A stretch of 64,000 nucleotides of DNA. Source: Argyresthia goedartella (Eukaryota > Arthropoda > Insecta > Lepidoptera > Argyresthiidae). The stretch's first letter is position 1, and every line of letters starts with the position of its first letter. The notes below the pieces were generated by a model that saw nothing but the letters and a program-made list of their open reading frames with translations, made no database searches and was not told the DNA's origin. The translations under genes and the position numbers were made by a program. The stretch covers positions 24,197,201 to 24,261,200 of the forward strand of contig OX463835.1 in NCBI GenBank assembly GCA_949825045.1, in the 5' to 3' direction. Below are positions 42,229-53,985 of the stretch, piece by piece.

Positions 42229-45183
42229 ATGGATACTAATCCACCTGATATTATTAATCAAAGTTTTTTCTCTTGTGCTTCAAACGACGATGTTGACAGC
42301 TTTTTGAGTGCGGAAAGCGGCGTCTCCTCTTTGGAGCAACCCTTATCCGTCAAGATTAGGACTGTCTTCGGTGGTGTAGAGGAAAATTTAAACATCGTGC
42401 ATATCAATGCTCAAAGTATACATACCAGCTATCCGGATCTTCTCGAGGGTTTTTGTGATCAATGCGTGGACAGCATTCTTGTCTCTGAGTCGTTCCTAAA
42501 GCCTTCACTGTCATCTTCTTCGTATTCTCTTCCAGGATACAGGCTGTATAGGAATGACAGAGTCGGGAAAGCCGATGGGGGCGTCGCTATTTATCTGCGT
42601 GCGGAAATACCATGCAAGGTGATCAGCGCATCCCCTAGTCAGTACTCCGAGTCTGCTGAACATCTATTTCTCGAAATAACTCTTCACCATAACAAGGTCC
42701 TCCTCGGTGTTCTTTATAGCCCCTCTCTTCACATCGACTACTTCGACTCATTCGAATCCCTTCTCAACGAACTTACACCACTAAATAAAAACACTCTCAT
42801 TCTAGGGGATTTCAACACCTCTCCTCCTTCTCCTTAAAAATAATTCACGTTCTACCAGACTCAAGTCCGTAGTCGACTCCTTTAATCTGCATATTCTGCC
42901 TCTTGAAGCCACCCATTTTCAACCACATTGCTCTCCCTCACTTCTCGATATTATGATTACTTCCAATGTGGACAAGGTCGCCCTACACGGACAACTAAAT
43001 TCTCCTTTCTCTTTTCATGACCTCGTCTATCTTTCGTATAAGATTAGGCCTCTCAAGAGCAGGGCGAAATTTCTTTACATCCGTAACTTTAAACATATCG
43101 ACCAACACTCTCTTATGTCGGATGCCATGTCGATTGACTGGTCCCCTGTCACTTCAAGTAAGAACGTTGATAATAAAATTGCCAATTTCAATTCTGTGGT
43201 CCTGGGTCTCTATGACAAGCGCGCACCCATAAAAAGAGTAAGAGTGAAACACCTGCCTGCCCCTTGGCTAACAGACACTATCAAGCGTCTAATGGCCAAG
43301 AGGAACACTGCCAAGTGTAGATACCGCAAGAATCCGACATAAGACAATTTCCTTTCCTACAAATGGCTTCGCAATCGTTGCAACCGTCTCTGTCGCGATG
43401 CTAAACGTCGGAACATCCACGAATGCATTGAGAATTATACTCCAGCCCAGGTGTGGAAATTCTTACGAACGCTTGGCGTGGGTAAGTCCCAGGACCTACA
43501 AGCTGGTAATGTAGATCTCAATGGTCTCAACCAGTTTCTTTCTGCCCCGCCTGTTGTGATGGATCCCGCTGTCAAAAACTCTACGCTTCAGAGCCTTCGC
43601 TCTAAAACCTTACCAGATATCACACCATTCAAGTTAAGCAATGTTGGAATCGAAACGGTCAAGAAGGCATTATTGGCTGTCAACTCAAAAGCTGTAGGCG
43701 ATGACAAAATTTGCCTTAAAATGCTACTGTTGATCCTAGACGAACTATTGCTGCTATCACACATATTATTAACTTTTCCATATCAAATGGCGTCTTCCCC
43801 ACAGTGTGGAAAAGAGCGCTAGTCATCCCATTGCCTAAAACTCCCTGTCCCGCCTCTTTCAAAGAGTATCGCCCCATTTCAATCCTGCCCATCCTCTCCA
43901 AAGTCATTGAGACCATTGTCCATAACCAGCTCTCCTATCACCTTTCCTCCAACAATCTTCTAAACACTTTCCAGTCAGGATTCAGAACGGGACATAGCAC
44001 CATCACGGCTTTGCTGAAAGTCACAGATGACATCCAACTAGCCATGGACTGCAAACAGCTTTCCGTCTTAGCTTTACTTGACTTCAGTAGTGCCTTCAAC
44101 TGTGTAGATTTCGACATTTTCATTGAGGTTCTTAGATCCCTGAACGTCTCCTCATCCTCTGCCAGCTGGTTCGACTCTTATTTGAGGGATCGGCAACAGC
44201 GTATCAGGTCGGAGGAGACTTCCACTGAATGGTGTGACCTCTTTACAGGCGTCCCTCAAGGCGGTATACTTTCTCCACTCCTATTCTCGATTTTCATTAA
44301 CTCCATCTCGGATGTCCTGTCTTCCTCATATCATCTTTATGCTGATGATCTCCAGATATATCGCCACTTTTCTCCTAATGATGTAAACTCTGCTGTGGAG
44401 AAACTAAACGCAGATCTTGAGGGTGTAAAAAGCTGGGCTTCATCCTTCGGACTCCTGGTTAACCCGAGTAAGTCCCAGGTTATGATTATAGGCACAAGAT
44501 ATTCTCTAAAATTGTTACAGCAACAGCCTATTCCAGTTGTCACTTTCAATGGTACCACCATCATGTATAGCGATAAAGCTAAAAACCTGGGTCTCATCTT
44601 CGATAACCAGCTGTCCTGGTCATTTCATGTCAACGAGGTCAGTCGACGAGTATTTGCTACTTTTCACTCTCTCAGGAGACTTCAATACTTTTTGCCTCGA
44701 CAGACCAAAATCACTCTCGCTCAGTCTCTTCTTCTACCCCTCATCGATTAAGCTGATGTCTGCTGGGTCAGTGCTAACGAAGAATTACTGAACAAACTCG
44801 AACGACTTCAAAATCTCGGGATTCGGTTTATCTTCGGGCTGCGCAAATACGACCATGTATCACAGCATCGCAAAGAGTTGAAGTGGCTTCCGATCCGTCT
44901 TCGTCGGGATTCTCACATCCTCCACCTCCTCTAGAACATTTTGCGGAATCCACGCTATCCAACCTTCCTACGAGACCGTTTTCAATTTGTTTCTTCCAGC
45001 AGGCCTCGGAGGACCCACACAGTTTCTATACTCACGACCCCACAACATAACACCGCAACTTACGAGCACGGGTTTAGACTCCGGGCCATTCGGTTGTGGA
45101 ATGCACTCCCCTGCACCATCAGGGATAGTCCTACTCTCAATATCTTTAAAAGTCGTGTGAAGAAGCACTTCCTATCTCTTTAG
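42229..45183 (+). pseudogene. LINE B2 ORF2: endonuclease-reverse transcriptase, decayed
   Basis: Same order as B1: HINAQSI, SESFLKP, LGDFN, FHDLVYLSYK, then RT with [51 protein letters not shown], the catalytic YADDLQIY and NLGLIFDNQLSW. Lesions: a frameshift after LGDFN (about 42825), stop at 43340, a frameshift near 43720-43800, stop TAA at 44749-44751 and stop TAG near 44932. The tail (NPRYPTFLRDRF … FKSRVKKHF) ends at 45183. Confidence 0.85.
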
Positions 45184-45551
45184 AAATATAGGTAGTACTT
45201 ATGTATTTATAATTTATATATGTATATATATTTAATGTTTATTTATATTTAGGATGTATATTTTATGTATGTAGTTTATTGAGTTGTTATTTAAGGTATG
45301 TTGTACACATCGGTCTACCCGTGCTCTGTGGTCTACCTATCTCATCCTGACATGGTTTGCTGGAAGAGATCTCTTGTTAGAGATAAGCTCGCCTTTGTAC
45401 ACTATTTTAATATATATCTTGTCAATATAATTATTTGTGTGCAATAAAGAAATTATGAATTATGAACAGCTGATGTAGGTGTTGCTCATGTGTCTCCCGA
45501 TCCTGTGAAAAGACTAAAAAATAGTCAAGGTAAGCATATACAAAGTCTAGA

Positions 45552-46120
45552 CTAATGACAATCTCGTCGACAAAGCGCTAAAACGTTTGACCGGCATAAC
45601 AAAGTCAAGGGAAGGGAAGTGTAAGGGAATTCGTAAAGGCCGAAGGGCGTCGTAATGGCGGTCTTCGCGATGTCGTCTGGGTTCAGGGGAATCTGGTTGT
45701 ACGCCTTGACCAGGTCAATGGTCGAAAATAATGTGCAACTGGAAAGGCTATGTGCAAAGTCCAGGATGTGACGGATTGGGTACATGTCCGGAATGGTTCT
45801 CGCGTTCAGCATGCGATAACCACCACACGGACGCCATCCATCATTCTTCTTCGGGGCCAGGTGGAGTGGAGAAGTCCAAGGGGACTCGGATGGCCGGCAG
45901 GTGCCGCTCTTCAACATAGCGTCAAACTCTGCCTTGGCTATCTTCAATTTGTCCGGCGCTAGGCGACGAGGTGTACTCGATACAGGTGGCCCAGGTGTAG
46001 TACGTATTTGGTGTACTATGTATAGGAGTGTGGTGTATACCATGTGGGCGTGTTATTTCGGGATAGTGTCATAGTATGGTGTGATATTGTAACGTTGCAC
46101 GTACATATCGTATTTACACT
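45552..46120 (-). pseudogene. Gypsy1 RT N-terminal half
   Basis: Reads [72 protein letters not shown] (first catalytic Asp) and [10 protein letters not shown], then shifts frame. The next part is across the B2 insertion at 40783. Upstream to about 46120 the linker (NITPYYD, YPEITRP in two frames) is visible. The YxDD box would lie in 45470-45550 and is not clearly readable. Confidence 0.8.
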
Positions 46121-46131
46121 TTAATTATTAT

Positions 46132-46165
46132 TATATACTACTCAAAAGAAAATAAGGGCCACTTA
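46132..46165 (+). repeat. Tc1 left terminal inverted repeat
   Basis: TATATACTACTCAAAAGAAA and following bases pair with the right end. One mismatch lies near the GGGCC block. Confidence 0.85.
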
Positions 46166-46403
46166 CATATTTCTGTTTTTGAGTAAATTTTTAGATGTAA
46201 ATTAATTAATAAGTGACTAATTAATGATGTCCGGCCTCCTTCAGTATCCAACCTCTTTAATGCTGGTGTTTAAGTCTTACAGCTGGCCAGAAATTGAAGC
46301 AAATAAAAAAACGAGTTTCAGGTCAAATTGCTTTCAGATGGAATCACAATTTTATTCTGTTAAAAAACTATTTCTGTCCATTTTTTCCTTCTTTTAACAT
46401 CTT

Positions 46404-47447
46404 TTGTTAATAATGCCACGTCAACGAAGGCATATGGATACCATTACTGCCACCAGAGCCGTTACATTGATTGCTGAAGGTCATTCACAGCGGTCTGTAG
46501 CTTTTTCGTTGGGTTTCTCTCGCCGAGCCATCCAAAATGTGTGGGATCGGTTCCAAGAGACTGGCAGTGTTGCAAGAAGGCCTGGATCGGGCAGGGTGCG
46601 AGCGACTACGGCACAAGAGGATCGCTACATCCGATTGAGTGCCCGTCGAGAGCGCTCTGTGACGGCACGTAAGTTAAAAAATCGCCTACGGTTGACAACG
46701 GGGACTCGTGTTAGTGACCAAACGATACGTAATCGACTGCATGAAGACCAGCAAAGGTCCAGACGCCGAGTAGTACGAATTCCTTTATTTAGGGTTCAAC
46801 GAGGAAATCGTTTAAGTTTTTGCCGCGAACATTCAGATTGGAGCACGAATCAATGGGGTATGGTGCTCTTCACAGATGAGTGTAAAGTGAAGCTTTGTAG
46901 TGATGATCGGCGGATTAGAGTATGGAGACGACAGGGTGAGAGATTTTCCGATGTCTGCATCAAGGAAATTGACCGCTTTGGAGGTCCTAGTGTGATGGTT
47001 TGGGCTGGGATTAGCTTACAAGGCAAAACTGAGCTGGTTTTCTTAAATCAAGGCACAGTAACTGCACAACGGTACATCGATGAAGTCATCAGGCCTCATG
47101 TGATTCCATTCTCATAGAGAGTGGGGCCAGGGTTCTGGTTAATGCATGACAATGCCCGCCCACACACAGCTCGGGCCACTCAGACTGTACTGGATGACTC
47201 CCATATTCGTGTCCTACCATGGCCAGCGTATAGTCCGGATTTAAATCCAATAGAGCATATGTGGGACCAATTAAAACGAAGGGTTAGGGAGCATGAGCAA
47301 GAGGTTCACAACCAGCAACAGCTTATGGATGCTCTGAAACGTGCGTGGGAAGAGATACCTGATGAAAACATCAGAAACTTAATCGATAGTATGCATTCAA
47401 GGCTCCAGGAGTGTGAAAACAGGAGGGGAGGACACACCCGTTACTAA
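46404..47447 (+). pseudogene. Tc1-like transposase with one in-frame stop
   Basis: 346-codon frame starting ATG at 46404 and ending TAA at 47445-47447. The N-terminal half has paired helix-turn-helix features (RAVTLIAEGHSQRSVAFSLG and RPGSGRVRATT). Catalytic residues are visible: FTDECKVKL, LMHDNARPH, and PDLNPIEHMWD with 34 residues between the second Asp and the Glu (DD34E, the Tc1 type). One TAG at 47115-47117 interrupts it in frame just before the LMHDN block; otherwise the frame is continuous. An ATG at 46413 is an alternative start. Confidence 0.85.
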
Positions 47448-47675
47448 ACCATTAAAAAAACAGCTTGTGTCAGTTTTTGTTTTGTTTTGCAAAGAGTTTC
47501 TGTTTAGTTTTTGCTGTTGACAATGGACTAATTTCATGTTAATGGAAATAAGTGAAACAATTGACTACACAATTAAATGGTTATTAGCATAAGTTAAAAC
47601 AAAAGCCTTGTTACATGTTATTTTAATAAATATACATTACTGTTTACTATATTTTTCACGTAGCAATCAAAATAC

Positions 47676-47709
47676 TTAGTGGCCCCTATTTTCTTTTGAG
47701 TAGTATATA
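47676..47709 (-). repeat. Tc1 right terminal inverted repeat
   Basis: Reverse complement of the left terminal repeat, ending 'gagtagtatata'. Confidence 0.85.
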
Positions 47710-48825
47710 TTACAAATCAATTTATACAAAAACATCATATTTCAATTAAACACCTAATGAATCAATTTATTTAATTCTAAATTAAACTCTTTTATTTAGT
47801 AAAAGAAGATTAAAACATAGACACATTATCAAAATAAACAAATTATGTAATAAAACAATACGATGTTTACGCGTTCGCACTGAGCGATGAGTTTAGTTAC
47901 TTCATGGAAATTTCCAGAGTTGCTATGCGCGGGCGAGGCGCGCCAATCCGCGTTCCACCGCCTTAGACAAAGGACCCGTGCCGAATTGCACGCAAATAAA
48001 TAAACGCGTCGTCTCGCACTTTGTGCGGGCTTTTAATATTTCACCTTTTATTTTATTAGGTGGTCTTGAGGCGACATATCTTCTCCTGACACCAATATAA
48101 ATTGGTGAATGACGCACCCACGTAATTGGTAAGTGCAGTGCAAAGTGTTGAACGTTATTTTAAAAGTAGGTATTATAAGTAGCTTAATTGCGGTCTTCCT
48201 AGAGTTAATGTTAATTTAAATCCATTTTATTTACTCATTGCATTTATTGCTAAACGCATTATTCGTGGCTAAATACTGCGTCTTTGTTCTTGTAGCTAGT
48301 AGTCTGTACCTACCTTCTTCCTTAGAATGTTAACTATTGCTTTCTGTGCTTTTGTATTAGCACATAGGCTCACTGTAACTCCGCTCTGCTTTGTGAACAC
48401 GAACACGCTTACGCTTACGGTGCCCTTGCTTATTTAAATGGACGTAATTGAAGACAGGGAGTTCACAAAGCAGAGTGAGCACGAACAAAATTTTAACCCG
48501 GTGCATATTCCACAGGGTGCGTCGTTTTTAACAAGAAAAACCCGGAAAATGCACAACCACTATCTTGGCGGCCTGGGGTAGAACCGCTCCACGTTCGCCC
48601 GCCGCCGTTCCTACTCCTCATCACACCCGGCCGAGCGTGACCCCTGCTTCGGACCGCCATCGACCAGCCAGGAGAGTACCGGACCTACAGCGGCCAATCT
48701 AGACAGGTCATAGACCACCCACGACCCTTTCTTTTAATTTACGGGACCTGTTGTCCCTAATATATATTTTTTGATGATGACTTGGTAGTCTTTATTTTGC
48801 CACCTCCTTACCTACCAAACGTCAC
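47710..48825. other. Unassigned 1.1-kb insertion segment
   Basis: No coding frame is convincing. It shows a GC-rich block at 47930-48000, a perfect 15-bp inverted repeat (48384-48398 with 48461-48475), and a proline-rich GC segment at 48550-48700 followed by AT-rich sequence. It separates the gypsy1 RT linker from its protease, so it is foreign to gypsy1, but I cannot name it. Confidence 0.4.
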
Positions 48826-48829
48826 AATA

Positions 48830-49180
48830 TGTAGAATCACCAGACATTACCCTTACCGAAGTGACGTCCACCGATTTTCACTCAAGCAACGCCGGGGTCG
48901 CAAGCGATGTCGTGCCGTCGATGAGGCGTTGATTCCTCACGTCGACGACGAGACCATAACGCGATAAAAAATCCACTCCTATTATCGCCCTCGTCACATC
49001 TGCAACAATAAATTGCCAAGCAGTCACGGCGCAAGCCTAGGTTTAAAATAAAATTTACGTAACCGTACGTGTTAATTTTTGTACCGTTCGCTGCGCTTAA
49101 AACTAATTCTGTTTTTACATTATCTTTTTAATTGTGAACCAGGAAACACACAAAGGTCACTACCGGTGTCCACCAAAAAC
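48830..49180 (-). pseudogene. Gypsy1 retropepsin
   Basis: The active-site block FLVDTGSDLCVFPGSQ reads near 49175-49125 in one frame. The C-terminal block (WQFIVADVTRAIIGVDFLSR, then YGLVVDV and RLIDG) reads at 49005-48900 in another, with frameshifts between. These are the standard gypsy aspartic protease motifs. The sequence to about 48830 (VTSVRVMSGDST) is the start of the protease-RT linker. Confidence 0.8.
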
Positions 49181-49909
49181 TATGTTTTTGAACGCTGGTC
49201 TGTTATAATAAGGCGACCTGTGCTCGGGCAGTCGTCGGCCGCCATTACAGATTGCCCCGGCCGTTTCCCGCGAAATCACGCACCGAGTAGCCTTGACCCC
49301 GAACCTATGGTGGTACCGGCACGTTGGAAACTTTCTATAATTGGAGTTCGACCTTCGTACTGATGATGAGGTTGTTGCTGCTGCCATCGATGCTGCTGCT
49401 ATTTGCGGTTGGTGTGGGACGACTTCGTGGATGCGGTCGGCCAGCTCGGCTACTTCGTCGAACGGTAGCCTAGATTGGGATGCGATGATGGTCTGCGTAC
49501 TAGTGGGTAGCCCACTGGTCCATATTGAACGCATGAAGTCTTCAAGCACGCCCGCGCCAGCCAGACTCTTCAAATGCTGTAGGAACTGCGTCGGCTTCCT
49601 ATCTCCCAACTCTTCGTTGGTAAGGAGCTGGTGGATCCTCTTTTCTGAAACTGACTACCGCTTGACGAGCTCTGTTTTTAATTGTTGGTACTTATCTGCC
49701 GCTACCGGTGAAGTAATTATATCCTCCACGATTGATGCCGTGGCAGAATCCAACTGGGCCAAAGCGTAGTGAAATTTAGTGGTATCCGTTGTTATATTGG
49801 CCAACACAAATTGACTCTCTAGCTGCATAAACTACAGCGCTGGTTTATCGGGGTAAAATGGCGGTACCCGCACTCCAACTCTGCTTATTTCGGGCTCGTA
49901 GTCTACCAT
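49150..49909 (-). pseudogene. Gypsy1 gag
   Basis: Starts ATG 49909. Motifs in order: VPPFYPDKPAL, a stop where a Trp is usual, LDSATASIVEDII, then after a frameshift LGDRKPTQFLQHLKSLAG, IWTSGLPTSTQTIIA and a CRYHHRFG-type zinc-binding block near 49260. These blocks are typical of a gypsy gag subgroup widespread in arthropods. Confidence 0.8.
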
Positions 49910-49919
49910 GATGTGTTCT

Positions 49920-49935
49920 TTCTCGGGGTCACCAC
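49920..49935 (-). promoter_or_regulatory. Gypsy1 primer-binding-site region
   Basis: On the minus strand TGGTGACCCCGA directly follows the 5' LTR end (CCTACCACAG). The TGGxGACCCCGA type is usual for tRNA-primed gypsy elements. The tRNA was not identified. Confidence 0.6.
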
Positions 49936-50202
49936 TGTGGTAGGTTGGTTGCAACTCCGGCTTAGACATAAATTAAACGTCCGAATGTTCCAACAATCAC
50001 TTTTAATTTGCACGAACACGGTACAAAGATAGAAGGAGAAAGTTTATAATTTTGCTATAGAATACCCGAAAGCACAGAGGAGAAAGTCTCAAGCAGTACA
50101 AGCACAAAGCACAATAATTAAATGATAATATGAGCGCAAGCGTATAGCGGGAGCGAGTACGATAATTTGCATCGAGAGACGTGCGCACAGCGGCGAGGCG
50201 TT
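49936..50202 (-). repeat. Gypsy1 5' LTR, inner part
   Basis: Closely matches 30590-30860 of the 3' LTR. It is broken at 50202 by the 4.3-kb insertion. Confidence 0.85.
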
Positions 50203-52549
50203 GTAAAGATCCCCCCCTTTATGTTTTATTTTTTATATTTTAACCTATACTTAACAAAACGCTTTTAAGCATATGTTAATTGCAGAAATATTCAATAGTA
50301 ATATTTCTCAGTGTAATGGCCAAATGTGATCGTATTACTGTGGTAGGACTTGCTACGTTGTGTAATTTTTTGTTTCAGCAAACCCAGATTCTTTTAGAGG
50401 AATGAAGTAGGTAAAGAAAATCCATGAGAAAGAAATTAATAGTTTGAGATAGGTGATGTAATTGGTCATAAAAATTTGTTTAGAAAGACTTGGAAAGATC
50501 CTTGGACGAGGCAAACATCGAATAATTATAAACTTTAAGAAGGTAGTTACAGTTCCCTAAATCTAGATTCTGTCGCTTTTGTCATAAAAAAAATGGGGGA
50601 AGGGGGGAGTGGTAGATGCCCCAAACCTCGCATCTACCTGTGAATTCCAACCAACATTGCTAAGTGAAAGATCTCGCATCTAGATTAACATCTAGTTGCG
50701 AGATCTGTTGAATTCCCTTTAATGAGGAGTAAGGATTTCCCTAAGTTTGGCACAGGATGCTACAATAGGGCCTAACGGACTCTAAGTGACGCATGTACTT
50801 ATGTCAAATGACAAACTTGGAGCTATTTTGATATTCCCTACGGGTGTGATTCCTCGACCGAATGCAAACCATATTAATTCGTTAGCATTCCCGCAGTATG
50901 AAACTGCAACAACGCCACGTGACTCGGAAGTATTCGCGGTCACCTGTCCCATTCAGACAACCGCGAGAACCGGCCAGCAATAATTTAATTCGCGGGGTTT
51001 GGAAGACATATTCCCATCCTTTCTTACGTAACGGCGTGACCTACTCCCTTGCCATCGGGCACCACTACTACTCGCCATGACAATATGTACATCCCCTACC
51101 CTGTAAGACTTTTCAGGTAATCACACCACCTACAAAGGGGCAGATCCCTATTATTCGCCCTATAAGTTTGCAATATGACACAACCACCACATCACACAAG
51201 AGGATAAATTACAATTCAATATACAATACAAATAGCCAACAGGCACTCCGGCTACCAGGTAGTGAAGTTTTAATCAACACCAAAGCGACAGCATAATTGT
51301 TATCTGTAATAAATAACAATCAAAAATAGCTTCAATTGAAGCAGGCTAAACAAATTAAGTATATGTAGGTTTTTAAGAAAGCTAATACAAGCTCTGTCAT
51401 TCGTAAGAATTTGGTATAGTTAAAAAACTTCACGGAAGGTGGAGAAAAATGTAGCCAGAGTAGTTCTATAAAACGTTAATAAATACAAGTGCCAAGTAGA
51501 TTAACGCAATACTATTAAGTGTTACCTGTGTAACTTAATTTTACAGAAATTTAGAACACAAAGGAAGGGAAATAAACTAATCCGTCAGTTTGATTATTAC
51601 AGGATGAGCTAACTGACAAAGAACTCAACTGTAATTTTAGTTCAGGATATAAGGATGGGGAATGCCTACCTAAGCGGCTAGCTGACGACAGATCTACCTT
51701 AATCAGTTTTGAAAACCCAGTAACACGCATCTCATGTCGACGCAGCTATTTAAATAGGCGAACGACAGTGCTACGCATTATGGATTATCATTACACGCTT
51801 TGTACCTACATAACATTTTCCGTTTTCTATTCAGATAAGTATAATGAGGAGTCCGAGTCGAGATAATTAACTCAAAGTTCCAGTAACAATTATATACGCC
51901 CCTACTAAGACCTCTACTATATTGACACTGCCTTGTGGTGTACAGTTCAAAAGGACAAGCAACGACAATATTGACAATACACGGTACCGGTATTTAAAGT
52001 GAAGAGCAATCAATAAATTAGGTTAAGTAAACTGTGCATCAAACCAGACAGGAGTTCCCGGCGCGCTGAGATGCCGCGCGTAAGCAGGTCGAAGCTCACC
52101 CGTTCAGCCGGCTGATGGTCCGATACAGCCGCGTGTTGCTAAGCCAACAAGTGCGAGCGCAGACCCTGGAAATGTCTGCCCGATACGAAATGAGTGATAC
52201 GTAATAGCAAATAGTTTTCAGCAACTTCACGTCGCGAACCCGAATCTTCCAAATTACGTGTAACATAAAGATAGATATATAAAGAACAGTAAAATATAAA
52301 TCACAGCAAGTACAACCAAGATTAGGCACACGTCACCGGATTGTAATAAATACTTGACAAAGTGGGCTTAGGCCTATTCCTCTGTCAACCACGAGAGCTT
52401 GTTAAACCTAATAAACTTTATCATTCTAGAGCTGAATCAGATCAATAAATATGATTCAAAACGGCAAAGAATAGCGTCTTGCATTTCTTAAAATAAATTT
52501 AAAAGCGTTGATCAATTTATTAACTAAAACTATTGCATTATACTCAGTG

Positions 52550-52990
52550 ATCTGGATTCGAACCAGATTAATTATAATTCTCCGTGGTCTAATGGGCCTC
52601 ACGCTTGCCTCTCAAATAGAAGATGCAGGTTCGACTCCGATGTACGACATACTAACCACTTAATGATAAATTTATTAACTATAACTACTGGATGATAATC
52701 AGTTCTCTGGATTCGAATCAGATTAATAATAAAGAGCTCCGTGGTCTAATGGGTCCCACGCTTGCCTCTCACACAGAAGTTGCAGGTTCGACTCCCGACC
52801 ATGTACCAATGCGACAATCAATCCATTTTAAGTACATTATACGGACGTTCTAACGGTGATGGAAAACATCGTGAGGAAACCCTTACTACTCCATAGCTGC
52901 GGCGATGGGCTTATTTTCAGCCAAGGCGGAGCATGAAATAACCGGCTCAAAGCGGGCACAGTTTCGCCCCTACCACCCCGCATGGGAAAA
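52550..52990 (+). mobile_element. Tandem pair of tRNA-like SINE heads plus body
   Basis: Two units 155 bp apart (anchors at 52552 and 52707). Each has TGGTCTAATGG (A-box-like), CACGCTTGCCTCTCA and GCAGGTTCGACTCC (B box). After the second comes a body with 'catcgtgaggaaacc', a phrase I know from lepidopteran SINEs. Upstream of each head, 'ctggattcgaa' gives a minus-strand B box. They are not functional tRNA genes: no acceptor stem closes. Confidence 0.6.
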
Positions 52991-53718
52991 GGCGTGACGC
53001 TATATAATTATAATTCTCCACATCTCTGAAATGTAACAAAATAAAATAGACTTACCACTTTGTGCTATCCTTCACTCGACAGCCGATGCCTACCACGTGT
53101 ACCTTTACTCACCACTCGGCGAAGGCCTTTTGACGCCGCAGTCTCGCCTCTCGCGCCCGGCACCAGAAAAACTCCCGCACTTCCTGTTATTCCGCTTGAT
53201 GAAGGCCTCCTCGCCGTCGACTGCCCTGTTCCGTGTCTCAACCCGGTCTCCTCTGTCAAATTCCCGGCTTTTCGGCGTAGGCGCAGCCTACCTACTCTAC
53301 TACCTACCCTTCCAGTCTCGACCAATCACATCGCCAAATCTCATTCAAGACTACGCCCCTTTGTCATCTCATTGGCCCATGTACTCATGGTGCTATCAGG
53401 ATTATTATTTTAACAACCATAATAGTTAGCCTATTTAGTTCTTTCCATGCCTAGATCCACCCCAAGAAATAGAACGATACTGACGATACTGATACATGAA
53501 ACTTTTCGCCACCGCCTATAAAATGTTGTTAATATTAGGTTTTCGCTATATACTTTATTTGGTTCTTTACGTCACACACTTGCCCAAAGTGGGTGATAAA
53601 ATAATTAGCAACCAAGATTAAATATATCAGGATCTCATTTTAGTATGTTACCTAAACACAATGATTCAGTGAATGATTATGAGCCTAATCTAACCTATCA
53701 GAGCTTAATTAATTTCAA
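52991..53718. other. Spacer inside the 4.3-kb insertion
   Basis: 53060-53430 is GC-rich and open in three frames, with no domain that I recognise and no motif. I do not call a gene. Confidence 0.4.
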
Positions 53719-53985
53719 CGACCCGAATGGCCGAGTCGGCAGTGCCCTACCTACGAAGCCAAGGGTCCCAGGTTCGAGTCCCGGTGGGGGCAAATATTTG
53801 TTCGATGAAAATTGATGTTTGTACCCTAGTGATATCTGTATATCACTAGGGTACAAACATATATCTTAGTATAGTATTTATAAGTATGTGTAACGTTGTC
53901 TAGTAACCAAGATACAGGGAATCCTAGTTTGGGCCAGATCAATGTGTGTAAATAGTGTCCAAGGTATTATTATTATTATTAATTT
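53719..53985 (+). mobile_element. tRNA-derived SINE with 7-bp target duplication
   Basis: Flanked by ATTTCAA (53712-53718 and 53986-53992). The head has A box TGGCCGAGTCGG and B box GGTTCGAGTCC, the body 'gatacagggaatcctagttt', and the tail is (ATT)n. It is the same family as the minus-strand copy at 29395-29677. It carries a perfect 21-bp hairpin absent from that copy. Confidence 0.85.
53815..53860. repeat. Perfect 21-bp inverted repeat in SINE
   Basis: Arms 53815-53835 and 53840-53860 around a CTGT loop. The other SINE copy has only the left arm. Confidence 0.95.

Larger units (their letters stand above)
40784..45463 (+). mobile_element. LINE family B, copy B2, inserted in gypsy1 RT
   Basis: GAAC at 40780-40783 and again at 45464-45467. 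Removing 40784-45467 rejoins the gypsy1 frame (EQHLHQLFRRF). It has a full-length layout: 5' leader, ORF1 40929-41672, ORF2 42229-45183 (decayed), and a 3' UTR with the B hairpin (45369-45384) ending in a short ATTATGA repeat. B1 and B2 share the order and wording of both ORFs. Confidence 0.9.
46132..47709 (+). mobile_element. Tc1-like DNA transposon (DD34E)
   Basis: About 1.58 kb bounded by inverted repeats of about 25 bp: TATACTACTCAAAAGAAAAT at the left, its reverse complement at the right end, and TA-rich flanks that fit a TA target site. It holds one transposase gene with a single stop. It lies inside the interrupted gypsy1 element, between RT and protease. Confidence 0.9.

Noticed and set aside
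52735..52810. tRNA-Glu-like gene
   Set aside because: A- and B-box-like sequences are present but no cloverleaf acceptor stem is visible, and the unit is tandemly repeated with a SINE body downstream.
53060..53430. Overlapping 86-117-aa ORFs in a GC-rich block
   Set aside because: Three frames on both strands are open because of base composition. No domain and no start context favours one.
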